From NCBI GenBank assembly GCA_013697915.1, contig JACCVY010000041.1, forward strand, positions 36,360-100,359: DNA of 64,000 nucleotides, written 5' to 3'. Positions 50,733 through 58,428 of the stretch are shown here, piece by piece. The notes under the pieces were generated by a model. The model was not told where the DNA came from and did no database searches. It was given only the letters and a program-made list of their open reading frames with translations. A program made the translations under genes and the position numbers. This DNA is from Blastocatellia bacterium. GTDB taxonomy: Bacteria; Acidobacteriota; Blastocatellia; Pyrinomonadales; Pyrinomonadaceae. Every line of letters starts with the position of its first letter. The stretch's first letter is position 1.

Positions 50733-52226
50733 TTATTGGCGCGCGGCAAGTTTGTCGGCGAAAGCGAGGGCGGTGCGGCTGACAGAGGCCAACCCGCCTA
50801 AGGAAGTGGTGTCACTGATGTTGAAGAGGTTGGGCAAGGAGGTGAGGTACGAGGCCTGGTCTCGCCAGAATTGAAAGGCGGTAGGTATTACGCTACCGAC
50901 CATACCGAGCTTTCGCCGTGTCGCATCGTAGTAGCCTCGCGGGTTGACGCTTTCGATTACCTCGACACTGCCACCAAGTTCGGGCATTGCCCGGTGGAGA
51001 CGTTCCCAGCAAGCCTCCAGCATCAGTTGGTCTCGCTCCTCCAGTTCTTCTTCGTCCGAATGAAATGTAAACCAAGATTCTGCCTCGGTGAAGGCATGTA
51101 CGGTTACGGCTCTTTTGCCTGCCGGTGCTCTCTGGTCCCACCTTGGAGCAGCGCTGTAGAACAATTGGTGCTTCTCCGGATCGTATGGCCCATCAGTTTG
51201 CCAATCTGTGACCGCAAGAAAACGATCAGAGCCGGATACATCAGGTGCATTGTCTTCAAGCGAAAGAAAGATTAGGTACGCTCCCCAACCCCGGAGCCTT
51301 TGCAGTGCTTTTCTTATTTCGGAGGGCGTGCGATTTAGTCCGACCAGCTTGCCGTAGGTATCCCACACGGTTAGATTGCTGACGATGGCTTTCGATGCGG
51401 TTACTTTCTCGCCGCTTAACAAATCAACGCCAACAGCATTGCCTGCTGAGTCGTAAGCCAACCGCAACACCGGAGCGTTTAGCCTGACCGCGCCACCACT
51501 AGTTCTAATAGAATCCGCCAGTCGTGCCGCCAGCGCCGCGCTACCGCCACGGATCGCGAACGTTCCCTGCTGGACTTCGCTTAGCGCGATCGCTGCCTGA
51601 AGATAGGGAACTTCGCTGCTGTTGCCCTGTGCCAGAGTTTGCAGTTGTGCATCAACGAACCGTCGAAAGCGAAACGAGAGCCCGTTCAAGTAAGCGGAGA
51701 CTGGATCGGTTGCAGTCGCCAATATCCTTGCACCGGCCTTGCCCTTGCTGAGGAGCTTGTAGGTGCGGCTGGTCTTTGATGCCGTAAGCAGATCGGGATT
51801 CTGTTGCAGTAACTGGCGGAGGGTTGTGCCGGCAAGGTTCAGTTCTCGATAAAATCCAACAGCCGAATCAGCACACTCTGGAAAAACTTCGCGCAGGTTC
51901 CGCTCAAATTGTTCGTTACCATTTCCTACCACGACCTCTGACTGGTCGGGTAGTCTGACCACATAGGATGGATCAACGGCGTGGACTTCCGGAGGCTCAA
52001 CCGGCAGCTCGGCGAAAATACGCGGGTGAATTTCGTCAGGTTCCCATGAAGAATAGAGTCCATGGCCCTGCTCAAATGTGTAACCAAATTTATCGAAGCT
52101 AGCCGCGCATCCGCCTACATCTGGTTGGCGCTCCAAAAGGCAAACATTCATCCCTCGTTGCGCCAGCAAGGCAGCCACGGTCAATCCGCCAATGCCACCG
52201 CCCACGACAACAACTTCGCAGTCCAT
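50733..52226 (-). CDS. FAD-dependent oxidoreductase, phytoene desaturase/CrtI-like
   Basis: A 497-aa flavoprotein with an N-terminal dinucleotide motif VVVGGGIGGLTVAALLAQRG (about 5-24), then GGCAASFDKFGYTFEQGHGL. A C-terminal FAD-contact block reads LPNLFNISDTTSLGGLASVS with a Gly-rich end. This is the CrtI/retinol-saturase architecture. Members desaturate or reduce polyenes, or act on other lipids; no phytoene synthase is nearby, so the substrate is unknown. The next gene upstream starts 4 bp away (stop at 52230), suggesting one unit with the CPBP protease. Confidence 0.82.
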   Translation of the reverse strand: MDCEVVVVGGGIGGLTVAALLAQRGMNVCLLERQPDVGGCAASFDKFGYTFEQGHGLYSSWEPDEIHPRIFAELPVEPPEVHAVDPSYVVRLPDQSEVVVGNGNEQFERNLREVFPECADSAVGFYRELNLAGTTLRQLLQQNPDLLTASKTSRTYKLLSKGKAGARILATATDPVSAYLNGLSFRFRRFVDAQLQTLAQGNSSEVPYLQAAIALSEVQQGTFAIRGGSAALAARLADSIRTSGGAVRLNAPVLRLAYDSAGNAVGVDLLSGEKVTASKAIVSNLTVWDTYGKLVGLNRTPSEIRKALQRLRGWGAYLIFLSLEDNAPDVSGSDRFLAVTDWQTDGPYDPEKHQLFYSAAPRWDQRAPAGKRAVTVHAFTEAESWFTFHSDEEELEERDQLMLEACWERLHRAMPELGGSVEVIESVNPRGYYDATRRKLGMVGSVIPTAFQFWRDQASYLTSLPNLFNISDTTSLGGLASVSRTALAFADKLAARQ

Positions 52227-52229
52227 CTG

Positions 52230-53147
52230 TCAGCGAATAAAGTGAAGCAACGGTAGCAGCACAAACGTCGGATTCACCGGCTCACTTCCGGGAAGAATCT
52301 TTTGTGCGTAAGGTTCGGCAATCAGCAGCACCGCCTGAATGCCATTGAAGACAAGATGAATAATGATGCAGGGAAGTAAGCGGTGCGTAAAGGCACGCAC
52401 CAGCGTCAGCACGATGCTTAACAGCGCAACCGCGGCAATCACGCCGACGTTGGGCCAGTACTGCGGAACGTGAATGATTGTAAAGAGTGCCAGCACGAGA
52501 ACAACAGCGGTGGGTGCTCCGGCCAGTTTTTGTAGCGGGGCGTAAAGCAGGCCGCGATACATAAACTCCTCGACAAACGGGGCTGTACCAACAGCCAGAA
52601 TTGAAATCGTATAGCGCGCCGCCAGTGAACTGTTGATGATCTGTTCCAGCTGCGTGGGCTTAGCCGAACCCAGCAGCCACGCGAGGGTCGATCCGACGAT
52701 GAACAGAACAACTCCCAACCCCACCCACAGCCAGATTTCGAATCGCCCTGACAGGCGCCAGCCGATGGTGGCCCAAAACGGTCGTTTGCCAAATCGCGTG
52801 ACTACCGCCCAGATCAGGACGAAGGTGAGCAAATGGGTGGGCAATATGGCAAGGACCTGAAGTAGCACCGCGGTTTTGTCGCTCAGTGCCAGCTCCGCCA
52901 ACGCCTTCACGTAATTTGGATCACTGGTATGCAGGCCTTTGCTCGAAGCGTAAGGCAACAATAACAACAGCGGTACGAACACCATCAGAACGAGGCTGGC
53001 GATCCAAACAAAGATCGCTGAACCGATTCCCCAGGCAGGATCATCGGCATTAGCTGTCGGTGGCTGAGAGCCTTCGGCGAGCGGCGTCACATATGATTTC
53101 AGATCGTCGGCAGGATGAATTGCCGTCGCTTCGTTGGAGTTAAGCAC
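52230..53147 (-). CDS. CPBP-family intramembrane protease (Abi/CaaX-like)
   Basis: A 305-aa membrane protein with seven to eight hydrophobic segments. The Glu-Glu-xxx-Arg motif of CPBP/Rce1-type proteases is in FVEEFMYRGLLYAPL, and the later His motifs in ALFTIIHVPQYWPN and IIHLVFNGIQAVL. These proteases cleave prenylated or bacteriocin-like substrates within the membrane. GTG 53147 is chosen: the frame is open to 53309 but that part overlaps the Nudix gene. No ribosome binding site is visible at GTG 53147. Confidence 0.8.
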   Translation of the reverse strand: MLNSNEATAIHPADDLKSYVTPLAEGSQPPTANADDPAWGIGSAIFVWIASLVLMVFVPLLLLLPYASSKGLHTSDPNYVKALAELALSDKTAVLLQVLAILPTHLLTFVLIWAVVTRFGKRPFWATIGWRLSGRFEIWLWVGLGVVLFIVGSTLAWLLGSAKPTQLEQIINSSLAARYTISILAVGTAPFVEEFMYRGLLYAPLQKLAGAPTAVVLVLALFTIIHVPQYWPNVGVIAAVALLSIVLTLVRAFTHRLLPCIIIHLVFNGIQAVLLIAEPYAQKILPGSEPVNPTFVLLPLLHFIR

Positions 53148-53226
53148 GATGAGTTTCAGTTTATGAGGTTGTCTTGCCGGGGTCAAACATGAAGGTCGTA
53201 CAGGTGGCAGGCACCGGCAAAAGGGT

Positions 53227-53793
53227 TCAGACCGCGGGATAGCCGGTTTCAAACATTGGTGGTCCAACGCGCGGTGCTGCCAGCATGATACCAATAATCG
53301 TTTTCGCATCTTCGATTTCGCCGGTAGTGATCATGTTCAAGGCTTGAGGAAAAGGAATGCGAACGACTTCGATAATCTCGTCGTCTTCGAGTCGTTGCTC
53401 GGTTTCTGTTAGTTCCGTTGCGAGATACACCCACATCTTCTCTTCGCAAAAACCAGGGGTCACAAAGAATTCAGATAACTTTTCCCAACGCCCCGCGATG
53501 CAGCCGAGTTCTTCTTCTAACTCCCGAGCCGCACCTTCTTCCGGATCTTCGCCGTGCTTCAAGGTGCCTGCCGGCACTTCCAGCAGGTAACGAACCGCCG
53601 GATGGCGATACTGGCGTACCAGCGCCAACGTGCCATCCTCAAATACGGGCACAATCACCGCGCTACCAGAATGATGGACCGTTTCGCGTTGGTAAGTCTT
53701 GCCGGCTTCGCGAATCGTGTCCACGGTCACATCAAAAACTCTGCCGTGAAAAATTTCTTTGCTATCCAGAATCTGTGGACGCGGGGTAGACAT
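53227..53793 (-). CDS. Nudix hydrolase, ADP-ribose pyrophosphatase-like
   Basis: A 188-aa protein with an intact Nudix box at residues 76-97 (GTLKHGEDPEEGAAREL then EEELG; pattern G-x5-E-x7-REU-xEE-xG). The preceding strands VDTIREAGKTYQRETVHHSG and LALVRQYRHPAVRYLLEVPA are typical of ADP-ribose or NDP-sugar pyrophosphatases (NudF group), which remove toxic ADP-ribose. It is 31 bp upstream (in coordinate terms, left) of folC, same strand, so it is likely cotranscribed after folC. Confidence 0.9.
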   Translation of the reverse strand: MSTPRPQILDSKEIFHGRVFDVTVDTIREAGKTYQRETVHHSGSAVIVPVFEDGTLALVRQYRHPAVRYLLEVPAGTLKHGEDPEEGAARELEEELGCIAGRWEKLSEFFVTPGFCEEKMWVYLATELTETEQRLEDDEIIEVVRIPFPQALNMITTGEIEDAKTIIGIMLAAPRVGPPMFETGYPAV

Positions 53794-53823
53794 TTGCTGT
53801 TCCTTCGTCGATCGAATTGTTGC

Positions 53824-55137
53824 CTATGATTGTTCAGCCGCTAAGGCCGAAGTGTTCATTAATGCTTTGGCCTCTCCCAACAAATATAGCGAGCCAGTGA
53901 CGCAGACGAGACCAGGCGTCGATGTTACTTCATTCGCCATCGCCAGCGCTTCGCTCACCGAGTGCGTGACAAAAACGTTAGGCGCGCCCATGGCGACCGC
54001 GATTTCCTGGAGTTCTTCGGCGCTTGCGCTTCTGGGATTGTTAGCTTGAGTTAGAACGAGGCGAGCGGCGGCAGGGAAGAGAATTGCGGCCATCTCTACC
54101 AGGTTCTTATCGCGCATCGCGCCAAACACGAGAGTAAAAGGAACCTTAACAAACTCGCGGAGGTAACTAAGCAGAGTTTGGGCCCCGGCCGGATTGTGCG
54201 CGCCATCCAACAAATATCCGTTGATGAGTTCCAGTCTTCCCGCGTGTTGCGCCGTTTCAATGCCGTCAACGATCGCTGTCTGCGGGATTTTCCACCCGGC
54301 TTGATTTAATGCTTCAGCGATTCGAGTCGCGGTCGCGGCGTTCTCGATTTGATGTCGTCCACGCAGTCCAATGCTTACCGATTCATATCGTTCGCCTTTT
54401 GTTTGAAACGTAACCGTAAAGCGACCGTCGGCAGTGGCCCCTTCAACCGCTGCTTCGTAAACACCCATCAAAGGCTCGACTGCGGATTCAGCCGCGCGTT
54501 GCTGAATGACTGCGTTGGCTTCGTCCTGCTGCGCCGCAATTATCGCCGTAGTGCCCGGTCGAATAATTGCAGCCTTTTCGGCAGCGATTTCTGCGAGCGT
54601 TGCGCCGAGGTAATCCTGGTGGTCCAGTGCAATGGGCGTAATTGCTACGATACTCGCGCCGGCAACAGTCGTCGCATCCAGCCGTCCCCCCAGACCGGTC
54701 TCGAGAATTGCCAGCGCTACGCCGGCTTCTTTGAACGCAAGCAAGGCGATCGCAGTGACATGCTCAAAAAAAGTTGGCAACGCTTGCACCTTTCCTTGAG
54801 CGACCAAACTTTCAGCAGCAGCCCTCACACGTGTGGCAAGTTCCGCAAATGCCTCGGTTGAAATTTCGCAGCCAGAGATCTTAATTCTCTCAGTAATTGA
54901 GATCAGGTGCGGAGAAGTAAAGAGACCGGTGCGGACGCCAGCCTGGCAACAAATCGAATCGAGCATCGCCGCGGTCGAGCCCTTGCCGTTTGTGCCGGCG
55001 ATTTGGACTGAGGCAAACGAATGATGAGGATTACCGAGTTCCGCAAGCAGCAACTCGGTGTTTTTCAGCCCCAGTTTCATGGCCAGCGTTTCGTGGCCCA
55101 GGCTTAAGAGATAGGAAAGAGTCTCGCTGAACTCCAT
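53824..55137 (-). CDS. folC: Folylpolyglutamate synthase / dihydrofolate synthase
   Basis: FolC adds glutamate to folates and, in many bacteria, also makes dihydrofolate from dihydropteroate. The 437-aa protein has the P-loop QIAGTNGKGSTAAMLDSI (about 45-62), the mid-domain TGLGGRLDATTV with catalytic HQDYLGATLAEIAAEKAAII, and the C-terminal DGAHNPAGAQTLLSYL. Length is typical. It follows accD (49-bp gap), the familiar accD-folC order, and is followed by the Nudix gene. Confidence 0.95.
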   Translation of the reverse strand: MEFSETLSYLLSLGHETLAMKLGLKNTELLLAELGNPHHSFASVQIAGTNGKGSTAAMLDSICCQAGVRTGLFTSPHLISITERIKISGCEISTEAFAELATRVRAAAESLVAQGKVQALPTFFEHVTAIALLAFKEAGVALAILETGLGGRLDATTVAGASIVAITPIALDHQDYLGATLAEIAAEKAAIIRPGTTAIIAAQQDEANAVIQQRAAESAVEPLMGVYEAAVEGATADGRFTVTFQTKGERYESVSIGLRGRHQIENAATATRIAEALNQAGWKIPQTAIVDGIETAQHAGRLELINGYLLDGAHNPAGAQTLLSYLREFVKVPFTLVFGAMRDKNLVEMAAILFPAAARLVLTQANNPRSASAEELQEIAVAMGAPNVFVTHSVSEALAMANEVTSTPGLVCVTGSLYLLGEAKALMNTSALAAEQS

Positions 55138-55186
55138 GAAGGAAGCTTGGCCTTTATCGAAATTGTGAGGTTGGTTGCGAAATGGG

Positions 55187-56095
55187 TTAATCGCCCGAAA
55201 TCGCTCGTAAGCGCAGCCGATCCATTTCGGACGCGCCGGTGATTTCCGGATTTAACATGAAATTCAACAGTTTGGTCAGATAGTCGCGCAACTCGCGTCG
55301 GTCCACGATAGCGTCCACCATGCCATGGTCCAACAGGAACTCGGATCGCTGAAAATCTTTGGGCAGTTTTTGTCGAATCGTTTGTTCGATGACACGCGGC
55401 CCGGCAAAGCCTATCAGCGCCTTGGGCTCGGCGATGACGATGTCTCCCAACATTGCAAAGCTCGCCGTCACGCCGCCCGTAGTGGGATCAGTTAAAACAG
55501 AAATGAAAGGCAGTTGCGCCTCGTCCAGTGCGGCCAGCGCCGCTGCGATTTTTGCCATCTGCATCAGTGACAGCGCGCCTTCCTGCATGCGCGCTCCGCC
55601 CGACGCGGAAAAGAGAACCAGCGCCGCATGTTCTTTCAAGGTGTGTTCAATCAGGCGGGTGACCTTTTCGCCAACAGCGGAACCCATCGATCCGCCGATG
55701 AACGACATGTCCATAGCGCCTGCGAACACCGGGTGGTCGGCAACCTTGCCGCGTCCGCTGACTATCGCTTCCGGAACGCCCGAACTTTTTATCGCTTGTT
55801 TCAAACGTTGCTTGTAAGGCTTGGTATCAACAAACTCGAGTGGATCGATGGAAATAACTTCCGCGTCCAATTCTTCATAAGCGCCGCCATCGAATAGCAT
55901 GGCTAAACGTTCGCGCGCGCCAATGCGGAAGTGATGACCGCACTTCGGACAAACCTGTAACGACTCCTCCAGGTCACGCTTGTAGAGGTGTGCCTCGCAC
56001 TCGTCACACTTGACGAACACGTTTTCGGTTTTGACGACGCGCTCTTCAGGAGGCACCGCTTCAATCTGTTTACTCTTTTTACTAAACCAAGGCAT
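55187..56095 (-). CDS. accD: Acetyl-CoA carboxylase carboxyltransferase beta subunit
   Basis: AccD with AccA transfers the carboxyl group from biotin to acetyl-CoA in fatty acid synthesis. The 302-aa protein has the four-Cys zinc ribbon (C30, C33, C49, C52: VKCDECEAHLYKRD, VCPKCGHHFRIG) and the crotonase-like core with GSMGSAVGEKV, FSASGGARMQEGALSLMQMA and TDPTTGGVTASFAMLGDI. Length is standard. It is first of the accD-folC-Nudix group. Confidence 0.96.
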   Translation of the reverse strand: MPWFSKKSKQIEAVPPEERVVKTENVFVKCDECEAHLYKRDLEESLQVCPKCGHHFRIGARERLAMLFDGGAYEELDAEVISIDPLEFVDTKPYKQRLKQAIKSSGVPEAIVSGRGKVADHPVFAGAMDMSFIGGSMGSAVGEKVTRLIEHTLKEHAALVLFSASGGARMQEGALSLMQMAKIAAALAALDEAQLPFISVLTDPTTGGVTASFAMLGDIVIAEPKALIGFAGPRVIEQTIRQKLPKDFQRSEFLLDHGMVDAIVDRRELRDYLTKLLNFMLNPEITGASEMDRLRLRAISGD

Positions 56096-56184
56096 GGCAG
56101 CGTCAGTTCCAGAAAAGCCGTCGCAATGATTTGTTGGTATGGATAGAGCCTAGCACATAAGGGATAACGCTTGAAGGAAGCAGG

Positions 56185-56212
56185 CAAAAAAAGTCTGACC
56201 CTTTTGGGCCAG
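56185..56212 (-). terminator. Terminator after cobO (minus strand)
   Basis: On the minus strand CTGGCCC-AAAA-GGGTCAG (one mismatch/bulge) is followed by ACTTTTTTTG, 23 bp after the cobO stop at 56235. It ends the rimP-to-cobO transcription run and separates it from accD. Confidence 0.75.
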
Positions 56213-56234
56213 TCCCGTTTTTACAGGCGATTTG

Positions 56235-56813
56235 TCAGAATTCAATGCCTTGCTGCGCCCGAATGCCGATGTTGAAAGGATGCTTAATCTCTTTCATCTC
56301 GGTAACCAGATCGGCGGCCGCAATAAGCTCGGCCGGAGCGTCGCGTCCAGTGAGGACTATATGCAGGGCAGGCTGAGAAGTACGGACAGTTTGAATTTCT
56401 GCCAGAACTTCTGCAATCGGCAGCAGGTCATAACTTAGGACATAAACCAGTTCATCGAAAACGAGCAAGTCATAATCGCCGCTGCGTAACTTCTCGACGC
56501 ACAGCTCCCAGGTTTTGCGCGAGGTCGCGCGATCCTGCTCCGGATTCTTGGTGTCCCAGGTAAAGCCGTCGCCCATGGTATGCACTTCGATGCCAAGCTT
56601 GGCTGCGGATTCATGTTCACCGTAACGATCGTTGCGCGACTTCATAAACTGAATCATGCAACAGTTGAGGCCGCGACCGGCGGCGCGCATCATCAAGCCC
56701 AGCGCGCAGGTTGTCTTGCCTTTGCCGTGGCCGGTGTAAACCATTAACAGCCCGTGTGTCTTCTCCTGATAATCCGCGCGGCGCCATTTGTATTTTTTTT
56801 CTTTGGAAGACAT
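56235..56813 (-). CDS. cobO: Corrinoid adenosyltransferase, CobA/CobO type
   Basis: The 192-aa product carries the P-loop YTGHGKGKTTCALGLMMRAA (about 26-45), the MIQFMKSR strand and LVFDELVYVLSYDLL, the hallmarks of cob(I)yrinic acid a,c-diamide adenosyltransferase. The enzyme adenosylates reduced cobalt to give adenosylcobalamin. No other B12 gene is near, so it probably serves corrinoid salvage. It follows nrnA with a 79-bp gap occupied by word repeats, and a terminator follows. Confidence 0.94.
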   Translation of the reverse strand: MSSKEKKYKWRRADYQEKTHGLLMVYTGHGKGKTTCALGLMMRAAGRGLNCCMIQFMKSRNDRYGEHESAAKLGIEVHTMGDGFTWDTKNPEQDRATSRKTWELCVEKLRSGDYDLLVFDELVYVLSYDLLPIAEVLAEIQTVRTSQPALHIVLTGRDAPAELIAAADLVTEMKEIKHPFNIGIRAQQGIEF

Positions 56814-56817
56814 TGGG

Positions 56818-56872
56818 ACCAGAGGTCAGAGGACAGAGGTCAGATATCAGAAGTCAGAAGAAAAAGCAAAAT
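56818..56872. repeat. Word-repeat array in the nrnA-cobO junction
   Basis: Tandem variants of the words GGTCAGA, GGACAGA, GATATCAGA and AGTCAGA (CCAGAGGTCAGAGGACAGAG, then GTCAGATATCAGAAGTCAGA). Same family as 27030-27178 and 20354-20381, but without the mirrored half. It ends 4 bp before the cobO ATG. Confidence 0.75.
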
Positions 56873-56892
56873 GTGGCTTTCCGTGCGCGCTG

Positions 56893-57900
56893 CTACTCCG
56901 AACCGATAAGTGCATCTTCGGTGATGTCGGCCAGGCCGTTCGCTCGTTCCACCGCATCCTGCAACAGCGCAACAATCTTTTCTTCCGCTTCTTCCCAGGT
57001 GCCGCGCAACGTGCAGCCGGCAGCGTTGCGATGTCCGCCGCCGCCAAACTTTTCCGCCACCTTGGCGACGTTAACTTCGCCTTTCGAACGGAGGCTGGCG
57101 CGATAAACGCCCGGCTCTGATTCCCGGAGCATGGCGACTGCCTCAACTTCACCCACGGTCAATGGATAGTTAACAAAACCGTCCGCGTCTTCGTCGGAAG
57201 CGTGCGCAGTATGTTGCATCTCGAGACTATGTCGCAGCAGAGCTACGCGCCCAGTCACATCGCGCCTGGCGGTTGACAGGACCGCGCCCATTAATTGAAT
57301 GCGGCTCCAGGGGTAACTGGCAAAAACCGCCTCCGCCGCTTTGGCTGGTTTTACGCCGGTACGCAGCAGTTCTGAAGCAACTTTGAAAGTGCGTTCGGTT
57401 GTGTTTGAGAAATGGAATGAGCCGGTATCGGTGATAAGTGCGGTGTAGACGCATTCGGCAATTTCTTTGGTCACGCGCACGCCGGTGGCCTTGCAGAGGT
57501 TATAGATCATTTCGCCAACTGCGGAAGCGGTGGCATCGATCCAGTTGATCTTGCCAAACAGCGCAGTGGTCGAATGGTGATCGATATTGACGACGAATTG
57601 CTTGTCCAGCTCGTCAAGTCCGGGGCGCGTGACATCGGAACATTCAATAACGAAAACTGCATGATATGAATCATCGACTGCCGGCGTAACGCGAACATGC
57701 GCGGCGCCCGGCAACTGCTGATAGGCGTGCGGTACGGGGTCGCGCATGATTACTTCCACATCTTTATCGAGCGCGCGCAGTAACCAGTAAAGACCCAGCG
57801 ACGATCCCAGACTGTCGCCATCCGGACGGCGGTGAGACGTAATCGCGAATTTCCCCTTCGCTTCGATCAGTTCGACGACTTGACTAAGCATTGTAAGCAA
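56893..57900 (-). CDS. nrnA: DHH-family oligoribonuclease / pAp phosphatase NrnA
   Basis: A 335-aa DHH/DHHA1 protein: ITSHRRPDGDSLGSSLGLYW (about 20-39) with metal-binding His/Asp, VNIDHHSTTALFGKINWIDA (DHH motif about 103-105), and the C-terminal FGGGGHRNAAGCTL (about 300). NrnA degrades 2-5-nt RNA and hydrolyses pAp. It usually follows rbfA in the nusA-infB-rbfA cluster, as here. Length is normal. Confidence 0.94.
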   Translation of the reverse strand: MLTMLSQVVELIEAKGKFAITSHRRPDGDSLGSSLGLYWLLRALDKDVEVIMRDPVPHAYQQLPGAAHVRVTPAVDDSYHAVFVIECSDVTRPGLDELDKQFVVNIDHHSTTALFGKINWIDATASAVGEMIYNLCKATGVRVTKEIAECVYTALITDTGSFHFSNTTERTFKVASELLRTGVKPAKAAEAVFASYPWSRIQLMGAVLSTARRDVTGRVALLRHSLEMQHTAHASDEDADGFVNYPLTVGEVEAVAMLRESEPGVYRASLRSKGEVNVAKVAEKFGGGGHRNAAGCTLRGTWEEAEEKIVALLQDAVERANGLADITEDALIGSE

Positions 57901-57999
57901 GGATGAAAGATGAAGTATGAAGGCTGAAGGAAGAACTGGACCATTCCATGTTTCATCCTTCCTCCTTCCGACTTCATCCTTTAATTCTCATCCTTCATC
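57899..57999. repeat. Word-repeat array in the rbfA-nrnA junction
   Basis: The left part GGATGAAAGATGAAGTATGA then AGGCTGAAGG (57901-57930) and the right part TTTCATCCTTCCTCCTTCCG then ACTTCATCCTTT (57951-57982) are mirrored variants of GATGAAAGG/AGTATGAAG words. The array starts at the nrnA ATG and extends past the rbfA stop (57981-57983) into its last codons. Confidence 0.75.
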
Positions 58000-58352
58000 C
58001 CTTCTTCGCCCTTCGACTCTTTTTCAATTTGGACCAATAAGTGGTCCACACGTTCGCCCTGTTCCTCAATGCGGTCCCTCACAAAATGAATTTCCGGGGT
58101 GCGGGGCAGGTTAAGGGAAAGGCCGAGTTGTTTGCGGACGTAAGGCGCGGCATGTTGGAGAGCACTGAGCGCAGCTTGATGTTCCTTTTCATCTCCCGAA
58201 ACGGTGACGTACACCCGGGCGTCTCTCAGGTTGTCGGAAATCTTAACATCCGTTACGGTCACCATCGTGAGCCGCGAGTCTTCTAGTTCGAAGCCCACAA
58301 TCTGCGAGATCTCCTCACGAAGAATGTCTGCAACTCTTTCCGGGCGACGCAT
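57981..58352 (-). CDS. rbfA: Ribosome-binding factor A
   Basis: RbfA helps mature the 30S subunit (16S 5' end). The 123-aa protein from ATG 58352 has MRRPERVADILREEISQIVG, the KH-type core with LTMVTVTDVKISDNLRDARV and YVTVSG, and the end RTPEIHFVRDRIEEQGERVD. The longer open frame to 58448 overlaps infB and word repeats, so it is rejected. The last nine residues (GEEGMKDEN) are encoded by word-repeat DNA, so the array has entered the gene. Confidence 0.93.
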   Translation of the reverse strand: MRRPERVADILREEISQIVGFELEDSRLTMVTVTDVKISDNLRDARVYVTVSGDEKEHQAALSALQHAAPYVRKQLGLSLNLPRTPEIHFVRDRIEEQGERVDHLLVQIEKESKGEEGMKDEN

Positions 58353-58428
58353 AACCAGTAGGCAGGAGCAGGAGGCAGTAGGCAGAAAGACGTCCGTCAC
58401 CTGCCGCCTGCTGCTGCCGTCTGCCTCC
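58353..58428. repeat. Word-repeat array in the infB-rbfA junction
   Basis: GTAGGCAGGAGCAGGAGGCA then GTAGGCAGAAAG (58359-58390) is mirrored by CACCTGCCGCCTGCTGCTGC then CGTCTGCCTCC (58398-58428). It fills the whole 76-bp gap between the infB stop and the rbfA start. Confidence 0.78.
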
